A DNA stretch of 64,000 nt from Sapria himalayana. Lineage: Eukaryota; Streptophyta; Magnoliopsida; Malpighiales; Rafflesiaceae. The translations under genes and the position numbers were made by a program. Numbering within the stretch: position 1 is the stretch's first letter; every line of letters starts with the position of its first letter. The stretch covers positions 32,171 to 96,170 of the forward strand of contig JAREIK010003361.1 in NCBI GenBank assembly GCA_029783825.1, written 5' to 3'. The notes below the pieces were generated by a model. That model was not told where the DNA came from and did no database searches. It was given only the letters and a program-made list of their open reading frames with translations. This document shows, piece by piece, positions 36,281-50,460 of this stretch.

Positions 36281-36288
36281 ACTTAGCC
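36281..36288. repeat. Right 8-bp target site duplication of the small hAT element
   Basis: ACTTAGCC directly follows the terminal GACACCTCTA. Confidence 0.8.
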
Positions 36289-36499
36289 ACCATATTACTT
36301 GAATATTAGATCTTTTAGATAGTACATAATGAATTAGTTTTTAATATATTTATTCTTACAGCTTTATAAGCATTATACTCATAATAATTATTATACCTTA
36401 ACTTTGGGTTTTTAAATATTAGTTTAAGTCACATTTTAAAATTAGAAGGGCTATCACTTGCTTCTTAATAAACCTTATGAATGTATGTTATGAAATATG

Positions 36500-37400
36500 A
36501 CTTACCTATCACCAACCACTATGACCAAAATGTATAGACTGACGTATTTATCAAAACCCTAATTTCTTTTTCTTCTTATTCTATTTTATCTTCTTTTCTT
36601 CCTCTTATTCTTTGTTTTCTCCTTAATCATGATCATTATTATGATCATATACTTCTTCAATTTCTTCTTCTTTGTCTTGTTATTTTTTCTTCATATATCT
36701 CAATTGTCCCTGACAATGTGGATGGCTGACACACTGACATTTTTTCTTCATTTTCATTTTGTTGTACTTTGTGATTATGCCATGGTACTAGTAATTAGCT
36801 TTAGCATACAAGTCATATCCATGCCTTTATTTGATAATAGTATCCCAAAACCCAAGGGCATAAATAATTACCACAATTTTGGCATGAGTAGTTATGGCCC
36901 TATAATTTTTTATAGCTTAAACAGTGCTACGTTTAAAAAGTTTATAATTCTAACTTGAGACTATCAAGCCATATTAAAAATAAAGTCATTGTGCTTAGAT
37001 TTTGTTATGACCTTGCACACTAATGGTGTACTTGGTTATAATATTGAAGTATTAATGGCATAAATCAATTAAATTTCATGAGCTAAGTATGTCTATGAAT
37101 CAATAATATTATTATTGCCACTAAAAATACATTGCATAATGAAATAATTGTACTAATGAATTAGTAGGGTCATGACATCAAAGAAAGTTTCCAACCAATT
37201 ATATAGAGTTTTAGTCAAGAATTAATACCAAAACTATATGAGACCCAATGATCTATTGATTTAATGATTATATATCAAAATTCTCCAAAATTTCAAAGTC
37301 ATGAAATAAACCCATATTATCTATATTTCTATGTTTACACTTCATCTTAAGCTACCAAAATACATAAGAATGTTCACTATTTTGAACATCAAACAAACTG
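36500..37400 (-). mobile_element. Dispersed repeat copy B1 (end fragment)
   Basis: Read on the minus strand from 37,400, the sequence TTGATGTTCAAAATAGTGAAC then TATTTTGGTAGC matches the left end of copy A (24,095-24,140). It also matches the right end of copy B2 (43,800-43,860), in the same orientation as B2. Homology runs to about 36,700, where CATGAC/GTCATG and TTATGGCC motifs occur. No intact coding region is present. The left limit is uncertain. A short TTC-rich patch lies at 36,568-36,690. Confidence 0.5.
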
Positions 37401-39100
37401 GCATACTAAAATAATATCAAACATCACAAATTAGTTCTTCATAATGGATACATTATCAAATATGGGAATAAACAATATTAAATATAAATCATAGAATGAT
37501 GGATGTGTATAATATGATTTTTCTTTAGGATCTTATTCCTTAAATGTGAAGTGTAATATTGAGTGTTTAAATAGTAGTATAGAAATAGATGATCTTTATG
37601 AATCTACTCTTTGTATAGATAACTCATTCAATATCTTTACCAAAATATCATAAAGAGCCTCCTATCTATATCAATTTGAATTTAGTATACCTTCAAAATA
37701 TCCAATAATAAAATACAAGTGTTTTTGTTTTACATTATACTCTCATATTTCATCAATCTAGTAATAATCCATATATGTTGTTTTATTTCCATTTACTTTG
37801 TTTCTTTCCTCCATTACTCTTTTCAAATCTACCACAACTATTTTGTAAAGATTTCCAAATGATTTGGTACTTTCTACCAATCCAATATCCATGCATCTCA
37901 TTCCTTCCTACAATAGTTTGTAGATCTGATCTTCATACTTTTTTTAGCAGTAACAAAAGCCATCACTTTTGATGGAGATGACTTTTTCACATCATAATAT
38001 AATTTCCAAACTTTTCTACTACTCTTATGCATAATTAATACATCTTCTTTTTCAGCTCTTCCTTATTTCACTCTACACTTCACTTTATATTTTCCAAAAT
38101 ATGTAAAATATACATAAATATATTACTACCATGTGCAGCTAATGAATATTCTATGTGGGCTAGTTTGTCTTTTCGAATTCCTTTTTTTTGTGTCTTATGT
38201 TTTAGCTATATTGAAAGATATGTCTTCTTCCCAAATTTTAGCTATCCTTCCCCTCCAAGCATTAGCTTCTTCTATTTTATATCTCATTCTAACCCCATCT
38301 TTATATCAAATAATATTAGGAGAGACATTATCAAACACATTGTATCGAATTGTTCATCCATATAAACTTCTTCTACTAAACATAATAAAGTAATAACAAA
38401 ATCATGAATTAGTTGAATATAAAATTTACCTTTGAGTAATCAAAGAATAATTTTTTCTAAAATTTATTCCATGTCAATGCATCTCACAATGAGTATGGCC
38501 TATAGCAAAAGTATTCTCTCCAGAATAAATATAGAAATATAAAAAGTGGGTAACATATATGAGCATATAAAATATAACCAAACTTTACTTGCTTTTGTGA
38601 GTTCTTTTCTTATCAAATATCTATACATGATCTTCGACCTCACCCTCCATGTACCCTTTTTATTTTCAATTATTTAGTGATAACTGAAAAATTGGTTTGC
38701 TTAGAAAGAGATTTAAAATGAATACAATCATTTTTTACATGAGAATCCAAGTAGCTTAATAATGATTCTCCTATCAAAAAAATCCAAATCAATCTCACAT
38801 AGCACATCTTCTCCCACCTATCCCCCAAATTTATATAGAACATTTTCAGAATTGAGGCTTTCTCCCATTCTCTATGCATAAAAATAATATCCAATTCTAT
38901 TTTTTGATATCCCGAAAGGAAGGAATAAATTCATTGAATCCATTATCTCTAAAAAATACTTATTTGGATAGCATTGAGTCCATCTATCTTTACCCAATAT
39001 CTATAACAAAAGTTACTATGGGTGTCACAATTTTAGGTAGTATTTCTTTGGTGCTAGATTTTTTTCACTTCCCTTTCTCCTTATAGCTGATCTCCATGAT
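37401..39100. other. AT-rich non-array DNA, no recognised gene
   Basis: Short open frames on both strands have no recognised domain. The minus-strand frame 38,670-38,894 (with MDIIFMHREWEKASILKM) might be a relic of transposon coding, but I cannot assign it. Confidence 0.4.
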
Positions 39101-42100
39101 GTTATTTTTTGATGATATCATTCTTTCCATTATCGAAACAATAAACTAAAAGGATTAATGGTGAATTGTCCTAACATTAGTAGAAAATTAAATATTTTCA
39201 TGGAGGAGATTCGAGGATTAGGTATTTATAATTGTGACTTAGTAATTGAAGATCACGACTCTATGAGTTCGTATTTCTTTTATTTATTAAAGTCATGCAA
39301 TTATGGTAAGTAGTACCTTCTAAGTCATAGTTCTAAAAACCAACTTTTTCTTATAGCTAATATAATACTTTTCCTTCTATAGCACAAAAGTGATGACTCT
39401 AAAAAACTACTACAACCTTGTCAAATTATTTTTATAATACTTTTTTAATCTGTAATATCAAAGGTTTAGGGCATACCTCTAAAAACTTGACATGACTTAG
39501 TCATGTAGGTTTTGATGGGCTATTTCTTCCTATGCACCAAAGTTATGGCTCTAAAATGCCTGCAACTTTGGACAGAAAAATATTGAATAGTAATTAGTTT
39601 GAATATGTTATTCTTTTTTATAAGAAAGAATCTTTCTTTTATTGGTCTATTTTGACTTATTTCCTCCCCTCCAATGACCATAGTCTGTGCCTCTAGGTAG
39701 TTGCCATTTGCTAATATTTCCACAACATAAGTTTAGTGCACAAGTCATCGAATCCCTTAAAGGTTTAGGATATGAGGACAAGTCGTGCCTGAAGTTGTTC
39801 ATTAACATATTGAGGAGGGGATGAGGGATTTAAGTGTAAATATTTACATGTAACTTTTATTCTCACAATAATCACATTTCATTATGCAAGCAGCAAATAA
39901 AAATTTTTTGGGTTACCTCACAAGTAGTGTTATGTTTAACATCCATAGCTACCTTCAAAACTTTTTACTCTCTATTAGAGATCCCTGCTATCCTTAATAT
40001 GCTTCTCAATATACTAACCTACTTCTTTCTTTATTGTACTTTCACTATCAATCATGGATGATGGATGGTTGTCTTAATATACCTCATCCATAAAATTATT
40101 TTGTGTCTGACTCTTCTTTATTGTGTCTTTAACCTTGACATTGTGAAATATCTTGACTTTTTCAATTTTATATTTACACAACTCATTAACATTTTACAAT
40201 TCAGCCACAAAACGTTATGGGCTGAATTAATGTCTTATCTTCTAGTTCCTCTTCAGAATTTCTAGCGCAATTATTTTTGTACTAGCTATGAAGATTTCAT
40301 CACTCACTTCATCATCTTCTTCTTGAATAACTGAGGCCACATCTTTTATTTTTTCTTCAAGATTTTATGCAATATTTATCTCTATTTTAGCCAAAATTTT
40401 GTCATTCACTTCAACTTTCTCTTTTTGAACAATTGAGGCCATATCGTTAATTTGCTCTTCAAGCATTTCTACAACAAGTGTTTGCATATTGGCTAAATAT
40501 ATTTTATCATTCACTTCTTCCTATTCTTTTTGAACAACTGAGATTGTATCTTCAATTTCATCTTCTAAATTTTCAGCCATAACTATTTTTGCATTAGCTA
40601 CAATAATTTTTGATGCAACACTTTCTTTGGACTTGCCCAATTCATGACTTCTTTCTCTCTCTATTGTATCATCTTTTCTTAATTAATAGCAATATCTATC
40701 CTCAATTCTCTCAATTATTCATAAATTTTAGCTATCCAATAAGATATTAAAAAAGGTTTAGATTCATTATATGTCCTCTTCTCATAGCTTGTATATCCCT
40801 AGCATCCATAACTTTATTCTGACTAATAATAGGGTTAATACTAGTCATCATACGGTTCATAATTTAAGTCACTTCATTGAGCATCATAACTCTCATTTTA
40901 ATGAACGTTTGGGATACTTTTGCTCACGTCTATTGCATGTTTCCCAAAATGAATTTAATATGCTTCATTCTTTTCATGTAACTCTTTAAGATAATTAGTT
41001 AGAAAGACTTGGAAAAATTTTCTATCCATTTTGATTTTGTAGATTTGCGGATTGAAGAAAAAAAAAGAAGAAAAAAATATAAAAAAAAATCTAAAAATCA
41101 ACTATCGACATTCAACAAGTTAACAAAATTAAGCTTTTAGATTTGAGAATATTTATCAAACTCAATGCGAACTAACCTACTAAGAAGGGTTATCCTTATA
41201 CAAAAATAATTATGACATATGTTAACTAACCAACCTAAATATTCCATAACAAAATTATCAAAAACTTATTGTGACTTTATTATGCCACATACTTTTATTA
41301 GTTATGCAATATCCCAAAATCATATTAATTAGAGTAACTCATCAAATGAGTTCCATAATTACATGGGTCATACAAGTAAAAGAATAAAATTTTTTTTAGA
41401 TATTGATCCCATATAGATTGTATCAATATTTTGGCTATTCAACATTGAGACAACCTATTTTTAGAAAAATAGATACTCAAATTATTAGATATTTTTAAGT
41501 ACATAGTTTATTCATCTAATCTATATGATGATATTTAAGTTGCTCAGCATATATTTTCTATGAAGGTTGAGGTATTATGCAATGACTCATTGCCCTAATA
41601 TTATATAAGATTATAATCATCATTGAGCTCATACTAATGGTGGTCCCCTTGTAGATTTCACATTAGTGTGTCACCACCGAGACATAAATTCATCTTTTCT
41701 CTAGTCATTCATAATCTCATACCTTTTAGGCTACTTTGTCAACTAGCACTTTTACTTTCAGCTTCATAATTACCACTCATACAATTAATGTATACTTTTC
41801 TCAAGTTTGACTAGTGTGAATCATATAAGTGAAGTAATTTATAAGGCTTATCACCATTTTATGAGTCACAACAAACTCATGCATATACAAAGAATTGTTT
41901 ATCACCATCCTCCTTGGTGATGATATGACTTTCATAGTAAAAAAGAACCTATTGAGATAATATTCTATATAGCATCTATCCCAATCAAGAACTAGTTCTT
42001 TTAAAGTACATACTATAAATTGATATGTAAAAGTATTTGCATTTTCATCTTCAAAAGTGTCTACTCATGATGAATATCATACCTAAATCTTGAGTTTTAA

Positions 42101-43860
42101 CATATAGTTTTTTCATGTGCATCAGAGTCAAAAGGGCTATCAATTCTTCTTACCAAATGCATTAGTGAACCTTATTATATACCTATCATCATCTGCCATG
42201 GAAATATTATACAACCTACAAATAGTTGAAATCCTAGTTCAAGTTTAATTCAATCACCATCCATTAATAATCATAACATAAAATAAATCAAACACATTCA
42301 TTCAATAAAAAAAACTAAATTCACATCACATATATCAATTTAAACAAACCCTAGACCATGCTAGTTTGGTATACATTCCTGAATCGATCTATAGATAAGA
42401 GGTTTTTGAAAGCTATGCCCCTCAACTCTAGGTATTATTTTTAATTTTTCATCACTTTCTTGCTTGTGGAACCCCTAGGGAGTGTGAAAGTTACCTTTTA
42501 AGTTTTGTAGTTGTCATGGTTTCATTTTTAAATGAGGGAGAAGAAGAAAAATAAGAGAGATTATTAAAATTTTTTTATCTTCTACTTTTATACTTGGGCA
42601 ACCTCATAGTATTCTAAGTAGAAAATCATGACTTTCAGAAGATGATTGAAACTTTGACCTTTATCTCTTCTTCTTGAGGGCATGACTCTAAAAAATGAAT
42701 ATTACTCTAGTCTGCATCTTTATCTTTCCGTAACCAAAAGTCATGATACTATTAAGAATGATGACTTGGGTAAAATGAATTATATTACAATGTTGTGTTA
42801 TTATGAAATGGTTGTGGCTCAAGCTTTTTTTTGGCATCCATAAAGGGCCGCTTTATTGGGATGTTACTATGGAATGGTGAATGGCTTATCATTTTATTAT
42901 ATAGCCATAGTGATGTGTAGAAGGCAATACGTTGGCAATAGTCTTTCTTGAGTTTTATATGGTTGTGGTTTTGATAAATAGCCATGATGCTTAGATGTTC
43001 TTTCATGAGTTGGTTGTGGCTATAAGAATGGGAAATAGTTACGACACATAATTTTCTGTTAATTTCTCTCAAGTATCTATGATCTTATAAGTTCAATGAC
43101 ACTAGCCATCTCTTCCCTCATATATCTTGTTGTTGTAACATTATGAGGTTTCCATGGAACATGCAATTTAGCTTGAGAATATAAGTAATAAATATGCATT
43201 CCTTTAAAAATAAGAGTCATGGCCTTGGAAATAGTCATACTAGAGTAATATTATTTATAAAATTTAGTATCTTAAAAGTTACACCTTAGATTAATTACTA
43301 TGACTTTGACATGAGTTGTTGTGACTGTAAATTTATTTAGCTCAAAAGTCATAACTTTTTAAAAAGCTCATGACTCAGACTTGAGAATATCTAGCCTTAT
43401 TAATAATAAATTTGTCGTGGTTGTGCTTGGTTGTGAAATTGAGTAATAGTGGAGTACTTTGTTACTCCGACAAAATATTAATCTCACTATCATTTGAATT
43501 TTCTAAGCTAAGTATGAATGTGACATTATGATAATATCATAACCACTAGAAATGCAACCCATAGTTAAAAGATTGTGCTAATGTGTTAGTAGGTCCATGG
43601 AGAAAATGAATTTCTTGAATCAATTAAGTAGAGTTTTAGCTATTAATGAATGTCAAAACTATGCGAGTCTAAATTATCTATCTCCTCTGCTAAATATCTC
43701 TGAAAACATATTGATGTCATGACTATTTATCAAAAGTCTTCAATATATCAAAGTCATAAAATCAACCCATATTATCTTAATTTCCATGTCTAAACATCAT
43801 CATAACCCACCAAAATATATATGCATATTCAGTAGCTTGAACACTGAACAATCATTATCA
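39101..43860 (-). mobile_element. Dispersed repeat copy B2 (longest copy, CACTA-like features)
   Basis: The right part (about 41,000-43,860), read on the minus strand, aligns with copy A over about 2.6 kb. Clusters of GTCATGAC-, GTTGTGGC- and AGCCATAG-type motifs lie at both ends (about 39,220-39,760 and 42,640-43,500), as expected of subterminal repeats. The interior carries a tandem repeat (40,275-40,620) and coding traces (MADDDRYIIRFTNAFGKK near 42,200) but no intact gene. The right end directly abuts TTC array, just as the corresponding end of copy A abuts GAA array. Class and exact ends are not proven. Confidence 0.5.
40275..40620 (-). repeat. About 104-bp tandem repeat, three units, coding-like on the minus strand
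   Basis: Units are spaced 103-104 bp, judged from CTGAGGCC, TTGAGGCC and CTGAGATTG. On the minus strand they read EEQINDMASIVQKEKVEVND and close variants, a hydrophobic/charged pattern suggestive of a coiled coil. They probably belonged to a protein of element B2. Stops now interrupt it. Confidence 0.6.
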
Positions 43861-46798
43861 TCATATTCTTCTTCTTTGTCATGATATTTTTATCCTTCTT
43901 CATCTTCTTCTTCTATATCTTCTTCTTTTTCATCATCTTCTTCTTTAACTTCTTCGTCTTCATCTTCATTTTCACTTTCTTCTTCAACTTCTTCTTATTC
44001 ATCTTCTTGTTCATCATTAACTTCCTATTCTATTCTTTATCCTCCACCTCCTTCGTCCAATACTTTTTTCTTAATATTTTTCTAAGTATTTTTCATCGTC
44101 TTGATCAACATCATCATCATCATCAGCATCATGACCATGATCATCATGATCATCTTCTTGATCTTCACCTTCTTCATGTTTTTATTAACTTTTTATTATA
44201 TATCTTCTTCAACTTTTCTTCTTTATCTTCTTTTTTTTTTAATATTATTATTATCCCAATTTTTTAAATTTTTTTCTTTTTTTTATCTTTCTTCTTCATC
44301 TAATTCTTTTTTTTCTTACTATTCTAATTTGTATTCTACTTCTTTTCCTTGTTTTTTTTATTTTACATCTTTATCAACATTATCATCTTCACCATCATCA
44401 TCATCATCTTCATTTTCTTCTTCTTACTTTTTTATTAATTTTGTTTATCTTTTTCTTCCATTTGTTATTCTATTTTTTCTCCACCTTGATCTTCTTCATC
44501 TTCTTCTTTAACAACAACAACATCATCTTGTTATTTTTCATCTCCATATTCAATTTTTTTTCTTTTTTTATATTTTTATTCTTCTTCTTGGCCATCATCT
44601 TTTTTCTTATTCTCCTTTTTTTCATTTTTTTATTCTTCTACTTCATGTTTTTCTTTTTATTCTTGTTCTTCTTCTTTTTCATCAACAACAACAACATCAT
44701 CATCATCATCTTTTTCTTCATCTACTTTCATCATCATCATCATTTTCATCATCATCATCATATTTATGTTCTTTTCCATCATCATCATCATCATTTTTTA
44801 AGTCTTTTTCTTTGCCTTCTTGTTCTTGTTCTTCTTCTTATTCTTCTTGATCACCTTCATGTTCTTCTTAATTTTTTTATTGTTCTTCTTTTTCTTTTTT
44901 TTTATTCTTCTTCATCATTATCACTATCACCACCACCACCATCATCATTATCATCTTTATCATCATCATCATTTTTTTCTTATTATTATTCTTTCTATTC
45001 TTATTTTTCATCTAACTTTTTCTTTAACTTTTTCTTCTTGATCATCATCATCACAATCATCATCATCGTCACCATCATTATCACCATCATCATCAACATA
45101 ATAATAATAATAATAATAATCATCATCATCATCATCATCTTCTTCTTCTTCTTCATATTCATTCTCATTTTCATCTTTATCATCTATTTTGTTTTTTTTT
45201 CTTCATCATCTTCTTTCTCTTACTCATTTTTTTTGCCTTATTGTTCTTATTCATCATCATCATCATCAAAATTATGATCATCCTCATCATTATATTCTTC
45301 TTCAACTTATTCATTTTCTTCTTATTCTACATCTTTTTCTTCTTATTTTCATTTTTTTCTACTTTTTCAAATATATCTTTTTCTTCTAGTTTGTCTCATT
45401 CTTCATATTATATTTCTTTTCTACTTTTCTTCTTCTTCATATTTTTGTTCTATCTTTTTGTTCTTTTTCTACCTCTTATTCAACAACATAATCATCTTTA
45501 TCAATATTTTCTTATTTTACTCTTATTCTTTTTTTGTCTTTCTATTTTTCTTCATTTTCTTATTCTTCTCCATAATAATAATAATATTATTATTATTATT
45601 CTTCTTCTTTTTTATTCTTATATTTTTAATCTTCTTTTGTTTTATTTTCTTCTTCCTCATTATCATCATCATTCTCTTCTTCTAAATCTTTTTCTTCTTC
45701 GTCTTCTTATTCCACTTTTACATCTTCCATCTCATCTTTATATTTTTGATTTTATTTTTGTTCATCTTCATGATCTTCATTATCTTAGTTATCTGCATCT
45801 TCAACTTCTTTTTATTCTTGACCATATTTTTCTTTTTATTTTTTTCTTCTTTTCCATCTACATCATCATCATCATTATCATTATCATCTTCTACTTCATC
45901 TACTTCATCATCATGTTCAATATCATCATCATATTCTTGTTCATCATCATCACCACCACCACCATCATCATTATCAACTTCAACATCATCATCATCATCC
46001 TATTCATTTTCTTCATCATATCATCATCATCATCATCATCATGATCTTTTTCTAATTCTTTTTCTTTGCCTTCTTGTTTTTCTTTTTTTTGTTCTTCTTG
46101 ATCACCTTCTTATTATTCTTAATTTTTTTTTCTTCTTTTTTTTATTCATCATTATCACTATCACCACCATGACTACAACCACCATCATCATCAACATCTC
46201 CATCATTTTATTATTATTATTATCGCCCTATACTTCTTTTTCTTCTTTGTCTACTACTTTAACTTTTTCTTCTTGATCATCATCATTATCATTATAATTA
46301 TCATCAATATCATTATTATCATCATCTTTTTCTTCTTTTCATTATCATTTTATTGTCTTCTTCTTCACCATCATCATCATTTAGATCTTCTTCTTCTTAT
46401 TTTTTATTTTGTATCATCTTATTTTAATACTCCTTTTCTTTTTGTGTTATTCTTCTTCTTCTTCTTCCTCATCATCATCATCATCATAATTATGATCATC
46501 ATCTTCCTTATATTATTCTTCTATTTTTTCTTTTTCATCTTCTCCTTCTCTTTATTAGGCTTCATCTTATTCTTCTTCTTTTTATTCAACTTTTTCTTCT
46601 TCTTTTTAATCAGCTTATTCTTCTTCTTATTCTTCTTCTGCTTCTGCTTCTTCTTATTATTCTTCTTCTTATTCTTTTTCTACTACTTCTTCTTCCTTTT
46701 CTTCTCCTGCTACTTTATCTTCCACTTCTTCTCTTGCTTCTTCTTCTTAATTTTTTTCTTCTTTTTTCTTCATTTTCATCATCTTTTTTTTTCTTCTA

Positions 46799-46849
<51 letters not shown>

Positions 46850-49148
46850 TTTATTATTTTTTTTATACTTTTTCGTCTTATTCTGCTTCTACTTTTTTTT
46901 TCTTCTACTTCTTCTTCTTTTAATGCTTGTTCTTCTTATTCTACTTATGCTCCTTTTACTACTACTACTTCTTCTTCTTCGTAATCTTCTTCTTAATCTT
47001 CTTCTACCTCTGATTATTTTTTTCTACTTATTTTTCTTCTTCTTCTTTTAATTCTACTTTTTCAGCTTCTCCTTTTGCTTCTTCTTCTTTTGTTTATTCT
47101 TCTTATTTTCTTCTATTATTATTATTATTATTCTTCTTCTTCTATTTCTTCTACTTCCGTCTATTCTTCTTATTCTTCTTTTTCTCCTATTTCTTCTATT
47201 CTTTTTCTTTTTTTTCTTCTTTTTCTTTATATTCATATTCTTCTTCTCATTCTTATTCTTCTTTGTCATCATCTTCTTGTAATTTTTCTTCATCACCTTA
47301 TAATTTTTTTACTACTTCTTCTTATTCTTATTCTTCTATCTCTACATCTACTTATTCTTCTACTTATTCTTCTACTTCTAATGTTTCTTCGACTTCTTAT
47401 TCTTCTTCTATATTTTCTAATTATTATTTTTCTTATATTTTTCTTCTTTTATTCTTCTACTTCTTCTTATTTTTCTAATTCTTCTATTTCTAATTCTTCT
47501 TCTTCTTATTATTCTACTTATTCTTTTTTTTATTCTTCTTCTCCTTCTTTTACATAATCATGTTCTAATTCTTTTTCTTCTTTACCTAATTCTTCTTCTT
47601 CTTCTTCTTCTTATTATTCTTCATCTATTTCTTCGACCTCAAGTCTTTCTACTTTTTGTTCAACTTCTTCTTCTTCTACTTCAGCCTCTTTTTATTCTAC
47701 TACTATTACTTCTTCTACTTATTCTACTACTACAACTTCTTCTTCTACTTCTTCTGCATCTTTTTTTATTATTCTACTTATTCTCATCTTTCTCCTCCTC
47801 CTCATCCTTCTTCTCCTTCTTCTTTTACTCCTTCTACTCATTCTTCTTCTTCTTCTTCTTCTCTTTCTTCTTCTTCTTCTTCTTCTTCTTATTCTTCTCT
47901 TTCTTCTTCTTCTTCTTCTACTTCTTCTCTTTATCCTTACTTTTTTTCTCCTACTTCTTATTTTCCTTCTTCTTTTTCTTACTTCTTCTTCTTCTTTTGC
48001 TTCATCTTCATCTTCTGTTCTTCTTCTTTTTCTTCTTCTTCTTCTTCTTCTTCTTCTTCTGCTTCTTCTTCTGCTTCTCCTTCTGCTTCTCCTGATTTTT
48101 CTTCTATTTCTTTTTCTCCTCCTCCTCATTCTTCTCCTACTTTTTTCTTCTTCTTCTTTTTATCTTTCTTCTTCTTATTTCTTCTTCTTCATCTCCTTCT
48201 TCTCTTCTCCTTTTTCTTCTTATTCTACACTTTCTTCTTCTTCTCATTCTATTTCTCCTCCTCCTATTTCTTCTTATCCTTCTTCTTCTTATTCATTTTC
48301 TTTTCCTTCTTATTCTCCTCAACCACCTTCTTATTCTTCTACTTCATCATCATCTTCTTCTAATTCTACTTCTTATACTTTATTTGCTTATTCTACTTCT
48401 TATATATCTTTTTCTTCTTCTTCTTCTTCCTATTCTATATATACTTATTTTACTACTACTACTTCTTCTTCTTCTGCTTCATCATCATCATCATTATTAT
48501 CATCATTATCATCATCTTTTTCATCATCATCATCATCTTCTACTTCTTTTTCTTTTCTTATACTTCTTTTTATTCTTCTTCTCTTACTACTTATTCTTCT
48601 TTAGCTTTTTCTTCTTTTTCTTCTTGTTATTCTTCTTCTGCTTCAGATTCATTTTCTTCTGCTTATTATTATTATTATTATTATTATTCTTCTTCTTATA
48701 TTCCAACTTCTACTCATTTTACTTCTTCTTCTTTGCTTTCTTCTTCTTTGTTTGTTTATTATTCTTCTTTTTCTTCTTCATTTTATGTTTCTTCTTCTCC
48801 TTTTTTTAATCTTCTTCTACTTATTATGCTTCCTCTTCTTATTTTTCTTTTTTTTTCTTCTCTAATTTCTTCTTCTTCTTCTTCTTCTTCTTTTCCTACT
48901 TCATTGTCATCTTCTTCTACTTTTTTTTCTCTGACTTCTTTTATATCATCATTTTCTACTTGTTATTCTTCCTCTTCCTCTTCTTCTTCTTCTACTTCTA
49001 CCTCTACTCTTTCTTCCTCTTTCTTCTTTTTTTTTTCTTCTTCTTTTTCTTCTGCTTCTTTTTCTTCTACTACTACTACTACTACTACTTCTTCTTCTTC
49101 TTCTTCTACTCCTTCTACTTCTTCTTATTCTTTTACTACTTCTTCTTC
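43861..49148 (+). repeat. Pyrimidine-strand triplet array 7 (ATC-rich left, TTC-rich right)
   Basis: This is about 5.3 kb. From 43,861 to about 46,550 ATC/CAT triplets dominate, with AAT/ATC runs at 45,095-45,140. From about 46,850 the array is mostly TTC with ACT and TCC blocks. A 39-bp ATT run lies at 46,800-46,838. It ends abruptly at the broken 3' side of LINE-3. No gene is called. Confidence 0.95.
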
Positions 49149-49723
49149 TTACACCATGTTTACTTGGAGCCTAAGAAATATGCTTCCATTAAATTTTCAT
49201 TAACGATAGCCTCATTAAAATGAGTTATAGCTTCTACATCTGGGGGTCTTCCCCTTTTTTATGTTACATTTCTAATCACGTTAAAATCATCTCTTATGGA
49301 CCACGACATATTCTTTGATGCTAGTTATTTCATCTCTTGTCATAGTGACTTCCTATCCTTTTTCTCATTCTTTGCATGCATCATTGACATTAATGCCTCC
49401 AACTGAGTATCTATTTTAAAAGTGGTTATTTGTTCAGATTCTTTTATAATTTCAAAGTCAAAATTATTCTTCCTCATTATCCATAATTTACTATTAGAAT
49501 TACCAAAAGTCTTGCCCATTCTCACTATCTTTTTATATTTTTCTAGCAAACATATATTCACCATTGGTTCAACTATAATTATTATTTTTATTTTATGTTT
49601 TTTTATTAAATTTGTAAGTCTGTTCAATGTTGGAGTGTTCGCTACTCCTCTTAAATTACAATACAATGCTCTATCTATTATGATTATGCTTTTCTTGTGC
49701 CCTAGTTGTGCATTTTGATTCAT
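49149..49723 (-). pseudogene. LINE-3 ORF2, endonuclease N-terminal part (truncated)
   Basis: The minus strand contains ALYCNLRGVANTPTLNRLTN, then IIIIVEPMV and NSNSKLWIMRKNNFDFE. These align with LINE-2 CLYWNIRGIANNPSINRL, IIIAEPMV and NLNSKLWIMWHDYLDIE. The Asn and Glu expected in the apurinic-endonuclease fold are both retained. The remainder (49,149-49,340) aligns with LINE-2 up to the break. Confidence 0.82.
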
Positions 49724-50460
49724 ATTTCATATTCAAGTTTTTTTTTGTGTTTCTTGACCGCTTACTAGAACTAGGTTGTGCATGTTAATTCATGCCTCCT
49801 GATTTTTCCCCCATCCCTAAAGTCATTATTATGTGATTGATTGCTTCCATCACCTTATCCCTATTATTAGACCCTCTTCTTTCTTAATACATTTGTATAT
49901 CATCCTTTATCCTATTTAGCTTTAGTTTAAGTGGCTCAAAGCTTGTTATTAAAAAATAAGCGCAACTCTTTGAATCCAACTCAAATTCCGAGAGGAGGTC
50001 ATCCTCCGACCACCATTATCTCTCTAGCCATTCCCTTTCTATTTCCATTTTCTCTCCTTTTTTTTCCTACCCTTATTTACTACCCCTTTTCCCCAAAACC
50101 TCTTTGATACTATTATCACTACCCCTTCCCCTTCACCTAAACAATTCTGCCCGCCTCCCTCTGAATTCTCTCCTTCCTTACTACACTCCCCCTCCAATCT
50201 ACCCTTTCACATTTCCATTACAACAACTCCATTCCTAACCTTCCCTCTTCACCTCACAATATTTCTCCCTCTCTATGCACTGCCACTTCTCTTTCCCTCT
50301 CTTCTAACATATCTTTTTCCTCATAAATTGTCTCCTCCATTTCACCTCCTCTGATAACTACCTGCTTCTATTCTTGCCCCTCCTCACTAAATATTTTCTT
50401 CCCTTTCTTAACCCATATATTCTGATTCACTTACTTTCTTATTTCTATTTTTTTTTTCAC
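49724..50460 (-). pseudogene. LINE-3 ORF1 C-terminal tail (decayed)
   Basis: On the minus strand this corresponds to the charged tail between the zinc knuckle and ORF2 in LINE-2. The reading frame is heavily interrupted and only the position supports the call. The plus strand is C/T-rich. Confidence 0.5.
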
